Positions 21,301 through 32,949 of a DNA stretch of 46,089 bases are shown in pieces. Made by a program: the position numbers and the translations under genes. Origin of the DNA: Tubiluchus corallicola (Eukaryota; Priapulida; Priapulimorpha; Priapulimorphida; Tubiluchidae); contig JAQGDQ010001092.1 in NCBI GenBank assembly GCA_030141605.1, positions 17,501 to 63,589 of the forward strand, in the 5' to 3' direction. Each line of letters opens with the position of its first letter. Positions within the stretch are counted from its first letter, which is position 1. The notes under the pieces are model-generated. The model saw only the letters and a program-made list of their open reading frames with translations. It searched no databases and was not told where the DNA came from.

Positions 21301-23338
21301 GGGAGTCTCGCCGCTCGTCGCGCCTGGTGTCGGCACGCCTCTCAAGGGAGTCTCGCCGCTCGTCGCGCCTGGTGTCGGCACGCCTCTCAAGTGAGTCTCG
21401 CCGCTCGTCGCGCCTGGTGTCGGCACGCCTCTCAAGGGAGTCACGCCGCTCGTCGCGCCTGGTGTCGGCACGCCTCTCAAGGGAGTCACGCCGCTCGTCG
21501 CGCCTGGTGTCGGCACGCCTCTCAAGGGAGTCTCGCCGCTCGTCGCGCCTGGTGTCGGCACGCCTCTCAAGGGAGTCTCGCCGCTCGTCGCGCCTGGTGT
21601 CGGCACGCCTCTCAAGGGAGTCTCGCCGCTCGTCGCGCCTGGTGTTGGCACGCCTCTCAAGTGAGTCTCGCCGCTCGTCGCGCCTGGTGTCGGCACGCCT
21701 CTCAAGTGAGTCTCGCCGCTCGTCGCGCCTGGTGTCGGCACGCCTCTCAAGTGAGTCTCGCCGCTCGTCGCGCCTGGTGTCAGCACGCCTCTCAAGGGAG
21801 TCACGCCGCTCGTCGCGCCTGGTGTCGGCATGCCTCTCAAGGGAGTCACGCCGCTCGTCGCGCCTGGTGTCGGCACGCCTTTCAAGTGAGTCTCGCCGCT
21901 CGTCGCGCCTGGTGTCGGCACGCCTCTCAAGTGAGTCTCGCCGCTCGTCGCGCCTGGTGTCGGCACGCCTCTCAAGTGAGTCTCGCCGCTCGTCGCGCCT
22001 GGTGTCGGCACGCCTCTCAAGGGAGTCACGCCGCTCGTCGCGCCTGGTGTCGGCACGCCTCTCAAGGGAGTCACGCCGCTCGTCGCGCCTGGTGTCGGCA
22101 CGCCTCTCAAGGGAGTCTCGCCGCTCGTCGCGCCTGGTGTCGGCACGCCTCTCAAGGGAGTCTCGCCGCTCGTCGCGCCTGGTGTCGGCACGCCTCTCAA
22201 GGGAGTCACGCCGCTCGTCGCGCCTGGTGTCGGCACGCCTCTCAAGGGAGTCTCGCCGCTCGTCGCGCCTGGTGTCGGCACGCCTCTCAAGGGAGTCTCG
22301 CCGCTCGTCGCGCCTGGTGTCGGCACGCCTCTCAAGGGAGTCTCGCCGCTCGTCGCGCCTGGTGTCGGCACGCCTCTCAAGGGAGTCTCGCCGCTCGTCG
22401 CGCCTGGTGTCGGCACGCCTCTCAAGTGAGTCTCGCCGCTCGTCGCGCCTGGTGTCGGCACGCCTCTCAAGTGAGTCTCGCCGCTCGTCGCGCCTGGTGT
22501 CGGCACGCCTCTCAAGGGAGTCTCGCCGCTCGTCGCGCCTGGTGTCGGCACGCCTCTCAAGGGAGTCTCGCCGCTCGTCGCGCCTGGTGTCGGCACGCCT
22601 CTCAAGGGAGTCTCGCCGCTCGTCGCGCCTGGTGTCGGCACGCCTCTCAAGGGAGTCTCGCCGCTCGTCGCGCCTGGTGTCGGCACGCCTCTCAAGTGAG
22701 TCTCGCCGCTCGTCGCGCCTGGTGTCGGCACGCCTCTCAAGGGAGTCTCGCCGCTCGTCGCGCCTGGTGTCGGCACGCCTCTCAAGGGAGTCACGCCGCT
22801 CGTCGCGCCTGGTGTCGGCACGCCTCTCAAGGGAGTCTCGCCGCTCGTCGCGCCTGGTGTCGGCACGCCTCTCAAGGGAGTCTCGCCGCTCGTCGCGCCT
22901 GGTGTCGGCACGCCTCTCAAGGGAGTCTCGCCGCTCGTCGCGCCTGGTGTCGGCACGCCTCTCAAGGGAGTCTCGCCGCTCGTCGCGCCTGGTGTCGGCA
23001 CGCCTCTCAAGGGAGTCTCGCCGCTCGTCGCGCCTGGTGTCGGCACGCCTCTCAAGGGAGTCACGCTGCTCGTCGCGCCTGGTGTCGGCACGCCTCTCAA
23101 GGGAGTCTCGCCGTTCTTGAAAAGAAGAAACTTTCATATTTTCATCATAGTAATGTTCCATTATGCTTTCTGCCTTGGAATTAGTGGAATAAAAGTCGGG
23201 ACTTATTGAAAACTTTTCTTTCATGACATCTTTTTCAAAAGTTAAGGTACGCCTTTGCTGCACTGCATCACCTTGCACAGTTCTGGCTAGAAAGAAGCTC
23301 AAAAATGCCAGGGTGAATAATTTTAGTGTTGCTGTCAT
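17754..23338 (-). CDS. Predicted secreted/membrane-anchored pentadecapeptide-repeat protein
   Basis: Not a family I recognise. Exon 1 coding is 23338-18979, preceded by an acceptor (TTTCTGTTACAG, two codons upstream of nothing but AAG before the ATG), so a 5' UTR exon lies upstream. It starts MTATLKLFTLAFLSFF, a signal peptide with likely cleavage after VQG, then about 55 unique residues (DAVQQRRTLTFEKDVMKEKF onward), then about 89 copies of RRDSLERRADTRRDE, then unique SLKQQRYDPAHKRNSELLF and GSLGSDNSLVST. A GTGAGT donor at 18978 ends in phase 0. Exon 2 (18411-18329) is YKLFAPAILHKGTSADEHI and onward, entering in phase 0 and ending with two bases. Exon 3 (17847-17754) completes that codon and encodes FGFLSGFDVFIGGAIFALG, a probable transmembrane helix, ending ...MPAKQV-stop. 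Clustered indels at 20516-20900 break the frame in the raw sequence (net shift of one base modulo three). If exon 1 is not spliced it would end after VSFL at 18964. Function unknown. Confidence 0.78.
18236..18322 (+). repeat. (TAG)n trinucleotide array
   Basis: About 28 near-perfect TAG units. On the minus strand it reads (ACT)n and starts directly after the GTGAGT donor of exon 2 of the repeat-protein gene, so it is intronic. The poly-Ser frame on the plus strand is an artefact. Confidence 0.95.
18412..18978 (-). other. Intron 1 of the repeat-protein gene (coding part)
   Basis: Bounded by GTGAGT at 18978-18973 and TAATTTCAG ending at 18412. No open frame or repeat was seen inside. Confidence 0.65.
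19095..23115 (-). repeat. 45-bp coding minisatellite, about 89 units
   Basis: The plus-strand unit is close to TCTCGCCGCTCGTCGCGCCT plus GGTGTCGGCACGCCTCTCAA plus GGGAG. The two commonest variants, AAG(G/T)GAG and GAGTC(T/A)CG, are both silent in the RRDSLERRADTRRDE frame (TCC/TCA Ser; CGA/CGT Arg) and change the residue in the overlapping stop-free frame (Pro/His; Glu/Val). A higher-order duplication is visible: rare markers CGCCTTGTG, TCGGTACG, GTCAGCACG and CCTTTCAAG occur in that order at 19721-20510 and again at 21141-21885, offset 1375-1420 bp. Confidence 0.97.
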
Positions 23339-23433
23339 CTTCTGTAACAGAAAAATGAAATTTCTCACAACTAAAATCACCAAATATTAACAGTTGTGAG
23401 AGAAATTAGAGAATGATGACAATAATATGACGA

Positions 23434-23574
23434 TTATGATGATGTGACTATGACTATGTCATCATCATCATCATCGTTATCATCATCACTATCATCATCA
23501 TCATCATCATCATCATTATCATCACCATAATCACCATCATCGTCATCACCATCATCACCGTCACCCTCACCACC

Positions 23575-23605
<31 letters not shown>

Positions 23606-23757
23606 CCACCACCATCATCATCGTTATCATCATCACTAACATCACCATCATCGTCATCACCATCATCACCGTCACCATCACCATCATCATCATCATCATC
23701 ACCATCGTTATCATCATCACTATAATCACCATCATCATCATCATCATCACCATCATC
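23434..23757. repeat. (CAT)n-type trinucleotide array, imperfect
   Basis: CAT repeats mixed with CAC, CGT and TAT units over about 320 bp, just upstream of the 5' splice acceptor region of the repeat-protein gene. The Asp-rich and Met-rich frames here are artefacts. Confidence 0.95.
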
Positions 23758-24127
23758 CCACAAGCTTATGTGTTGAACACTGGTCAATGGCATGTGTGTT
23801 TTTATCATCATAGCGTCCACTCTGTCCTTCGGGAAAGGTCAAATGTGACTCGTGGAATTTGAAGGCCAATCAATTTTGTCGAAAAAATGGGTGCCAGAGT
23901 TTTGAGGTCACAGGTTCGATTCAAGATCGTTGGCTGTGTGAGATGCAGGAGGATCTCAATACACCAACTTGTCGTTTATTTACTTAAGAAACTTGGTAAT
24001 GCTCCATATGTAAACTTTTATCACATATATTGTCAATATATTTCATCAAGATAATTGCACACATAATTGATTACTAATAGCAACATTTCTTACAGAAACC
24101 TAGCCACTGGGGGGGGGGGGGGAACAA

Positions 24128-24580
24128 GCCAGCCCAACTCAGTGCCGGTCCCAAGCCCGGATAAATAGGGAGGGTTAGGGTCAGGAAGGGCATCTGCCTG
24201 TAAAAACTGCGCCAAAACCTTCTATGAGTGAGTCGGTGAGTGCAAAGAGGTGGTCAGACCCGCTCTAATCTATAGGCTGGAAGCAGCTTCTCTAAAGAAG
24301 ACCAAAGAGAAGGAAATGGGTATGAGGATGTTGAGATGGATGGTGGGAATAACAAGAAGAGATAAAATTAGAAATAATAATATCAGAGGAACGGTAAAAG
24401 TAGTGGAAGCCTCGCAAGATTACGATGGTAGGGACATCTGAAAAGAAGAGTCGGCGAAGATCATGTGGGAAGGGAAGACATAAATGAAGAGATGGTCAAC
24501 AATAGGAATGCGTGGAGAAGACTCATTCACAACGGCGACCCCGCATAGGGAAAAGCTGGGAAGAAGAAGAAGAGGCAACA
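24128..24580 (+). mobile_element. RTE-like LINE fragment, 3' end
   Basis: A leading segment with GTCAGGAAGGGCATCTGCCT resembles the GTCAGGAAGGGCATC motif of RTE-type (Rex3/BovB-like) elements. From about 24250 the plus strand reads VVRPALIYRLEAASLKKTKE, then MRMLRWMVGITRRDKIRNNN and IRGTVKVVEASQ, then after a frameshift LRWLGHLKRR. This matches the RTE-type ORF2 C-terminus (RMLRW..G.TR.D.IRN..IRG...V, LRW.GH..RR). It ends in a GAAGAAGAAGA tail near 24560-24573. A G(15) run lies upstream at about 24108. Inactive. Confidence 0.82.
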
Positions 24581-27109
24581 TTACTTACAGGGTGGTTGAC
24601 TTTGATAACTTTTACTGCTTCGCCAATCAGTTTAATATCATACCTGAGATAAATTAATCATAATAATAATTTTGTTACATTGTATCATATTATCGTTTCA
24701 CACACTGTGTTTTTCTTTCTGTAGAAAGGTGATAAATAAACACATTTACACTTATACTAATACTTACACTTACACTTGTGCTTATGCTTATCTGTACTAA
24801 CATTTGTACGCTTGTGACCCCCCCACCCCCACCCCACCCCCGCCTCCCAAATAAATCTACGTGCCACGTTTCATTTTACTATTTGTTTGAGCGCAAGAAT
24901 ACATGCAAAGAAGTAATGTAGCACACGAAGAGCATAAGAGTATAGCAAAATTGTCCATAAGTAGGTAGTTAAACTTTTCTAGTTCACAAATCTTGAATTT
25001 CCATTTCATGAGGATCATTTAGGTACCAAGCTCATTGCTCTATGTTATTTCCAAGCTGAGATAATCCACGTTGAAGTTGAGGTGCAGGCTGCACACTGAA
25101 AAACAGAATCTTGAGAAAATCACTGTTAAAGTCAGCCATTGTTTTTTGTCGCGTTTCTACAAAACACTTAGCGACCGCACAAATGTTGGTTGCTACGGAC
25201 TTTGCAAGATCAAATTGTAGTTACGTTTACATCCAGTAGATGGCTCTTCCTGACAAAGACCTGGGCTTGCAGAAACCCGAAGCAAAATAACAGCTTCCGC
25301 GAGCTGCTTGGAGTTTGAAAGTAGGAGTTCTTTTGCAATTGCAGGGTAGGGGTTAAAAAATTAGATTTTTAGCATTCGTTTAGCGCTTTTTTGATAATTT
25401 GTAGCCAAAATATAAAAGTCCAATATATTTAGCATAAAAAACAAAAAATTGAAATTTGACCAACTTTTTGGTGCATTCTACTTTGAAGAATCATAGCGTA
25501 GTTTTAACTATGTCGACTTATGGACGGTTTTGCTTTGCAAGCAAGCAATTCTCTTGGAAGGAATCTTTATTCAATATGAGTAAATTATCGTTCTTAGGAG
25601 GGAAATTTAAACATAACTTTCAGTCTGTGTCATATCTGGAAAATGTACAAGCAGAAGTGCCGAAAAAACAAAATAATGAAAATACGAATAAAGTCATATA
25701 TATAAACATACATACGAATATTTACAAAAAAACGTGTACATGGAAATTAAGCAGACGTGATAAAATGAATAACAATAAAAATTGAATACTGTGATAAAAC
25801 AAATTAAAGATATCCCATGTGTGATCACGTTAAAACGTTCAGTACTCCTAACGTAATACTGTCAGTTATCTTCAAAATTAAGATGCACATTAAAATATTA
25901 TTTTATTTTATTATTTTGCTCATTGATTAACAGTTATGATTAAGTTTCGCTAATTTTTTTGAATCATATTTCTGAAAGTCATTTTTGAAGTTGTTGTTCA
26001 GTCACTTTGTTATGATTGAGCTTAGACGCAGGGAAGTATGGATAGGAACCAAAAATCAACAATAAATATTTGCACTGCACACAACAGAAAAGTGTTTATT
26101 AAACTACAGAAAACATGAGTAGCAAAACTGCTGCACTGAACATTGAGCAAAAACTAGAAAGCAAAAAACAGTCGGTAAAACCTGTTTCACAGCCAGTATA
26201 CAGGTATAGAACTTGACCTATGCAGAGTTGCACAGGCTTCACAACAACCATTAATTTTAGATAGGGAGAGGACCAGTGTATATGTAGTCACTGGACCATA
26301 CAATTATACTGAAGGTAAGTCAGCTGGTAGAATGTAACAAGATTAGCACATAGATGGCAGCACCTAACTACAATCTACAATACCAACTTCCACATCATTG
26401 TCTATTTAGTTCCATACTCATATTTCATTGCATATTTTGTTTACTCCATTTCCATTTCTCTATATTAGTTCTTTTGTTCGACAGTGGTTTCCGAATTATG
26501 CTTAACTGATATAAGTTGATTGAAACTATTGCATATTTTTTCGTTTCAGTATAATAGGCTTCATTTTATAATGCATACTTTGTTTCCTTTACTGATTTTT
26601 TTATTTATGCTTTATTTTCTTCTCTTGCTTTGACTTGATTTTCTAGTTTCTTTATGCACTAATCAGTTTTGTTAAATGCTTCACATATTTGGCTGGTCGT
26701 CATTCATATTTTTCATTTTATCATAATGCTTCCTTATTGCATAATCCTTTTAAAGTTAAATTTCTTAAGCTATAATTTTACATTAAAAGTTGATGTAGGA
26801 GTTTCGCCAAGTATCTAGTTGGTCACGTGACCACGGTCATACACCTGTGCAGATCTGTTTCTACCTGGGCAAGTGAGTTAGTTGGTAGACGTTAACAGGC
26901 TTCTTTAAAAGTAGTTTTTCACAGTATGATAGTGACATAATTTGTCTGATATATTGGTAAATACTAGATTTGCTTTATGGAGACATACGACGTAAGTAAA
27001 TACGTCATTTTATATTATTTTGAATAATCATGAACTGATCACTTTGAACATTTTAATTTAATGAATAACAATCTTATCAGTTTGATAGAACATCGTATAA
27101 ATTAGTAAA
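24581..27109. other. No gene seen
   Basis: AT-rich with C-rich (ACCCC)-like sequence near 24818-24845. A frame at 25456-25785 lacks codon bias, homology cues or splice context. A stretch near 26210-26320 shows nothing recognisable. No RNA genes were seen. Confidence 0.45.
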
Positions 27110-27114
27110 TTACC

Positions 27115-28420
<1,306 letters not shown>

Positions 28421-28740
28421 TGCTGAATAATATGTAGAAAAACTATAATGTTACTATAATTGTATTGCTGTTATTGTCTAAAAGATATTGACCAATCCAG
28501 ACAACGATTCAGAGAAGTAATTGAAGTGTTAAGATAAGAAATTCAACAAATTTTTAATGTTAGAAAAGTCTAAACTTAAACGATGAATTATATTTTAACT
28601 TCTTCAGAAAATAAACAATTAAAACAAACAAATAAGAGAAGTAATTTTTGAAATGGCTTATTTTTTGAGCCACCCATTATCTTTTCAGTTAAAAAGTTTT
28701 ACATGCTTTCCTAATTCATGAATAAAAAAGCACGGTCACG
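28421..28740. other. No gene seen
   Basis: AT-rich spacer between the AAC array and the 24-bp minisatellite. Confidence 0.5.
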
Positions 28741-28744
28741 TTTG

Positions 28745-29080
28745 TAAGGTTTGTGTGAGTCCCGTGAGTAAGGTTTGCGTGAGTCACGTGAGTAAGGTCA
28801 GCGCGAGTCACGTGAGTAAGGTCTGCATGAGTCACGTGAGTAAGGCCTGCGTGAGTCACGTGAGTAAGGTATGCGCGAGTCACGTGAGTAAGGTCTGCGT
28901 GAGTCACGTGAGTAAGGTATGCGTGAGTCGCGTGAGTAAAGTCTGCGTGAGTCACGTGAGTAAAGTCTGCGTGAGTCACATGAGTAAAGTCTGCGTGAGT
29001 CACGTGAGTAAGGTGTGCATGAGTCGCGTGAGTAAAGTCTGCGTGAGTCATGTGAGTAAAGTCTGCGTGAGTCACGTGCT
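28745..29080 (+). repeat. 24-bp minisatellite with CACGTG E-box in most units
   Basis: About 14 tandem units close to GTGAGTAAGGTCTGCGTGAG plus TCAC. About nine units keep the palindrome TCACGTGA, containing the E-box CACGTG; others have TCGCGTGA, TCACATGA or TCATGTGA. Because 24 is divisible by three, frames on both strands stay open (8-residue periodic peptides such as DSRRLYSR on the minus strand), but there is no supporting gene structure. Confidence 0.93.
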
Positions 29081-29704
29081 ATTGAAACAGATCGAACATG
29101 CAACTTGCGTGTAGTTACAGTTAAAATTACGAATTTGTGAAATTTAATTTTAAAATCAATGCCACTAAAATTAAGAAACTTTGAAATTGTGCAAAAGATT
29201 GTCTTAAAGTTATCGCTGAGTAATTCATAAAACTTAAAATAAAATTTCAACTTAAAAAAAGGAATCAACGAAGCATGAAAATCCAATTTCAAAGTGGCTC
29301 CTCATTTGAGATAAAGGATCGCTGTTTGAGGCCCTTTATTTGAGGTAAGGGCCCCTCTTTGAATCCCTTTATTTGAAATATGCAAATGGTGCTAAAATAT
29401 TTCACAAGAAAAAAAAATATTCGAGACGAGTGCAAGCAAATTAGAGAGTGCTTCTGAATGAAAGGGGTCCCATAATTACATTAGCCTGAGGTCCCAAAAG
29501 GTCATAATCTGGCCCTGATTACCCCTCATTAAACAATCTGCATGATTGGTGTTAATTTCTTTTCATCAAAAGTACAAATCTTTAGTACCAAATCACTCAA
29601 TATGAGTAAACACTTACTCAGCTTACTTTAAAATTACTCAATCTGTTTAAATTACTACAACGCGTTTGGTTAGTTATCAGCTGTTTTCAAAACTAAATTT
29701 TACC
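29081..29704. other. No gene seen
   Basis: Holds a short internal repetition, TTTGAG(G/A)TAAGG and GGCCC(C/T)TTTATTTG-type segments near 29305-29375. No coding evidence. Confidence 0.45.
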
Positions 29705-29800
29705 GAAAGAAAGAAAACACAAATAAGCTAGGATTCGAACCTCGGACTCTTGCATTACAACAGTGAGTGAGTTAACTCTTCAGTGCGTAGATTACTTCAC
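29705..29800 (-). mobile_element. tRNA-like SINE remnant
   Basis: On the minus strand, CCGAGGTTCGAATCCTAGC is a near-perfect Pol III B-box, with GAGTTAACTCACTCACTG upstream as a weak A-box, followed by an A/T-rich tail on the other side (GTGTTTTCTTTCTTTC). No cloverleaf or plausible anticodon arm was found, so it is scored as a SINE fragment. Confidence 0.5.
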
Positions 29801-29857
29801 AGAAATATTTCTTTGCCACAGTAAAATTCTTACCTCAGGTACTAGAATGTCAACGTG

Positions 29858-30179
29858 TTAAAGGATAGTGTCTTTGGCGCCGCCTGTTGACGGTCGTGTG
29901 CAACTTCAACTTCTTGGATGACTTTGATCCTTGGCTCGTAATTGTCCGATGTATAGGAGCCGATAGGTTCGGTCTTGGTTGCCTTGCAAAGAAATCTTTT
30001 GGAAATGATCTTGAGTTCGTTCTTGAAAATGTTAGAGTCCGGTTTAGCAGCAGAAGTTGCAATGTTCCAACATTTGCCCGGCGTCCGGTTTATAACTGGA
30101 GGGGGCGGATCTGACGCATGCGCAGTGAGGCAGCTGAATGGCTCTGCTGATTTTCATTCTCGCGGCACTTACCGTTTAA
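29858..30179. mobile_element. TTAA-flanked MITE, GC-richer than neighbours
   Basis: The left end is TTAAAGGATAGTGTC; the right end is GGCACTTACCGTTTAA, whose complement starts TTAAACGGTAAGTGCC, giving imperfect terminal inverted repeats of about 15 bp inside TTAA sites. Length is 322 bp. The overlapping 70-75-codon frames on both strands have no other support. Confidence 0.6.
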
Positions 30180-30429
30180 TTGCATAAATTTAGTCTTATC
30201 TGGGAGGGAAGGATGAGGATGAATTTGGGAAGATTTGTTCGGAATCTTTGCAAATTTGTCGCGAATAAAAGGGGAAGGTGATCGTAGAGCAGGGGAGGGG
30301 AGGGGAGAGGGCGGGATGAAAAGGAACGAGAAAGCAAGGTAAAGATTCCAGGCAAAAGTGTCTCTCTACAAGTCAGTAAGTTGCTGATGTTTCATACCTT
30401 CCCCAAAATTGATTTATTATCAGACACTG
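30180..30429. other. No gene seen; G/A-rich stretch
   Basis: A purine-rich run (AGGGGAGGGGAGGGGAGAGG) lies near 30290-30311. Nothing else was recognised. Confidence 0.5.
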
Positions 30430-30661
30430 ATTAGTTGTTTGACTAACTGGTCAGCAGACAGGCTAGCTGACTGCCTGAATAATTGATTGATTCATTGATT
30501 GAGTGCTTGTTTGTTTGTTTAATTGGTTGACTGACTGACTGACTGACTGACTGACTGACTGACTGACTGAGTGCCTGACTGACTGACTGAATGACTCATT
30601 GACTGACTGACTGACTTCCTGCCTGCGTGCCTGACTGACTGACTGACTCACTGACTTCCCG

Positions 30662-30693
<32 letters not shown>

Positions 30694-30850
30694 ACCGACC
30701 GACCGACCGACTGACTGGCTTATTGACTGATTAACTGACCAACCGTTCAACTGTCTAACTGACTAGCTGGCTAACGGATTTACTGAATATGTAATTAAAC
30801 AATTGACCAAACGCTAACTGACCGATTGGTCGAATGACCCATTAACTTCT
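30430..30850. repeat. Motif-drifting tetranucleotide tract
   Basis: Starts with TTGA/TTGT-type units, becomes (GACT)n, alternates with (CTGC)n and (GACC)n, and decays into AACT, AACG and AATG units. The organisation matches 2411-2920. The minus-strand SVSQSVSQ-type frame is an artefact. Confidence 0.93.
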
Positions 30851-31034
30851 TTAACTCCCCTTACTGCGCATTGTTTTAAGTTAAAAATTGTTTTCCTGCT
30901 AAAAACAATACTGTTTTCAATGTTATTGAGAAATGAGTATTAAGAAAAAGTAGATTGGTAAAATTTCCAACCGTTTATTATTGTCCCGTGGCAAAAACTG
31001 CCATAGGCATAGTCGCCAACTGTTATAAAGTCAT

Positions 31035-31320
31035 CTTGAAGGACAAGAAAAGAGGTACCTGAAGTAGGTTTCAGAAAAATCTTCTTAAAAAGTCATACTA
31101 CTTTACACCAATTTCATGCTTATGCCGTACTCGCGTTAAAAGGATTTTTTTGTTTTCATTTCAAATCTCCCGCCATTACATGACGTCATATACGCACAAC
31201 GCAAATCGGGAGAAGAAAAGAAAATGTTAAAATATATCCCAAAAAACTTTCCGTGCAAAGTTATATTACTTAGCATTTCGCTTACCTGCTGGAAAGACTT
31301 AAGTAACTAGAAAATGAAAT
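31035..31320 (+). repeat. Dispersed element family D, partial copy
   Basis: Homologous to 45487-45790 along its length: GGACAAGAAAAG, CCTGAAGTAGGTTTC, GTACTCG(C/T)GTT, CATTACATGACGTCA, CCCAAAAAACTTTCC and CATTTCGCTTACCTGCT. Its first part also matches the inverted end of the MITE at 41732-42197. It contains a consensus CRE-like TGACGTCA. Noncoding. Confidence 0.72.
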
Positions 31321-31991
31321 TATTAATTATTTAACATGTTTTCAGAATTTAATTAATGATATCGCTAATTGCCAGCTCATTTAAAAACGTTGAAACCAAA
31401 AGCGAGTGTTTTTTTGCCTTTTTGTTGGTCCTGGGTCTTCCCCCCCCCCCCCCTCGGAAAGTTTTCGCGCATTAATTATTACCCGTCTAATGACGTCATA
31501 GTTTATAAAGTCTCCGCTATCTCATTCCGGCAGCCTTCAAGGTTCAGGATTATCCCCGCCCTGGTATCAGTAAATCCGCACCGGCGCGCGGTCACTGATA
31601 AAGGATTTCCATTAAAGTTGGCAACGACTTCGATTGTGAGGTAACATTTAAAGTTTTCTAAGTAAACGAGCGTCCATATTGTCTGGCTTCATCTTAGCTG
31701 CCGATAAAATATGAGCTAATAAAGACGTTGGATTCTTGGCCAAGAGAGATAAGAATTCTTGAAAGAGAAAATTTCGTTTCTTTGTAGAATAAGACGTTCA
31801 AAGCAACGGTTAATCTGTAAAACATTAATTTCTTATATTATATCAATCACTGAACCATATAACGGTAGAAGGCATGGCCCCATTGTGGTGTTAAAAATTA
31901 GAAATATTTCTTTGTATTCCATTTAGAGCATATCTATAACAAAAGCCAAACACTGATTAAGTCGTTAAATTGGCAAACTTAATTAAAATAT
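31321..31991. other. No gene seen; C(14) run and TGACGTCA
   Basis: A C homopolymer at about 31440-31453 and TGACGTCA near 31491. The frame at 31369-31644 shows no gene features. Confidence 0.45.
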
Positions 31992-32381
31992 TGTTACGAA
32001 GACGGGTTTTGACCAACCCATTAGTAATGGGTATAGTCGAGAAGCCCAGTAATGCAAATGTACCTGTATAAAACAGAATGCATGCCGTAATTTGACGATT
32101 CCAACCTGACCTTTCTGTCTGTAAGGGTGAATGCTGTAGGTTTGCTGATTTATATACAAAAGTCTGTTCACATGTCATGGAGCTACTGGTTGTGCATTAA
32201 AGTTTATTTTACATTCGTATTCTTTTTACTTTTCTCGTCTGCCGTGTAGTATTTTTTAACTTGTATGCCGCTCTATAAATCCTGAGACGGATCAGCGCTG
32301 GAATGGAACCCGGATCCGTTACACTGGTGTCAGAAGTGGGATCCGAAATTGCCGCCTGGAATGGAACCCGGATCCGTTACA
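31992..32381 (+). mobile_element. LTR-retrotransposon remnant: LTR, primer-binding site, second LTR end
   Basis: A candidate LTR spans 31992-32323: it begins TGTTACG, ends CCGTTACA, and has a TATA motif (GTATAAAACAG, about 32066). Immediately after it, TGGTGTCAGAAGTGGGA (32325-32341) resembles a tRNA primer-binding site (TGG start complementary to a CCA end; Leu-like by memory). Sixteen bases later the last 25 bases of the LTR recur (CTGGAATGGAACCCGGATCC to 32381). This fits an element whose interior and most of the 3' LTR were deleted. No protein-coding sequence remains. A clean target duplication was not identified. Confidence 0.72.
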
Positions 32382-32949
32382 ATAAGTTACATAAGTTTTA
32401 ATAGCATTACAACTGATTAGGTCAATCAGAAAAATGCAAGATTTTACCACTAGATGTCTCTACGCTAGGTGTAACCGTAGCTGTAAGTTTCATCATGTAT
32501 GTTTGTGGGTACATGTTAGTTTGAAAATGATGGTCACTTTTATATATTTTTATTTTTGTTACGAAAAAACTAAAACAACAATACAATATAGCAAAATACA
32601 TTATGATAACATGGTATGCATTGTTATATTAATTGACATGGCATGATATTTATATAAATTGTTGCTTTCATTAAAGTCAGAAGCAGTACTTGTGTGACTA
32701 TAATGCAATTAATGGTGCTGATGTTGGGGTGCAAAAAAGGGAAGGTAAGAAATGATGGAATTAGTGGAGATTGCAGGAGATGGGAATTAGTAGGATTAGG
32801 TTACTGAAATGATGTGAATGAGAATGAATATGAGATTGCTATTAGGACATTACAAAAATATATCAACATTTATAAACAGAAGTACACTATGGGCCAGTCT
32901 GTCACTCACCGTGAATCTGAACATGCGTCATATAATATACAAGCTTAAT
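32382..32949. other. No gene seen
   Basis: AT-rich, with only a 70-codon random frame. Confidence 0.5.

Noticed and set aside
19080-23100. Pro/Gly/Thr-rich (TPLRGVPTPGATSGE)n frames on the minus strand and Arg/Ser- or Trp/Cys-rich frames on the plus strand
   Set aside because: Stop-free only because the 45-bp unit lacks stops; the common variants are replacements in these frames, and they lack a signal peptide or an in-frame C-terminal exon.
19095-23115. CRISPR-like array
   Set aside because: Contiguous 45-bp tandem units without unique spacers, in an animal genome; the same applies to the 25-bp and 24-bp arrays.
20516-23338. Neuropeptide-type precursor cleaved at RR sites
   Set aside because: The peptides between RR pairs would be two to four residues (DSLE, ADT, DE) and lack amidation glycine, so a processed peptide precursor is unlikely.
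23434-23820. Asp-rich 128-codon ORF
   Set aside because: Translation of an imperfect CAT array; equal support in other frames.
25456-25785. 109-codon plus-strand ORF
   Set aside because: AT-driven composition, begins with TTG, no family resemblance and no splice or promoter context.
28716-29292. Minus-strand 164-codon and both 119-codon ORFs over the 24-bp minisatellite
   Set aside because: Unit length is a multiple of three, so frames stay open on both strands; the N-terminal part looks like random AT-rich translation.
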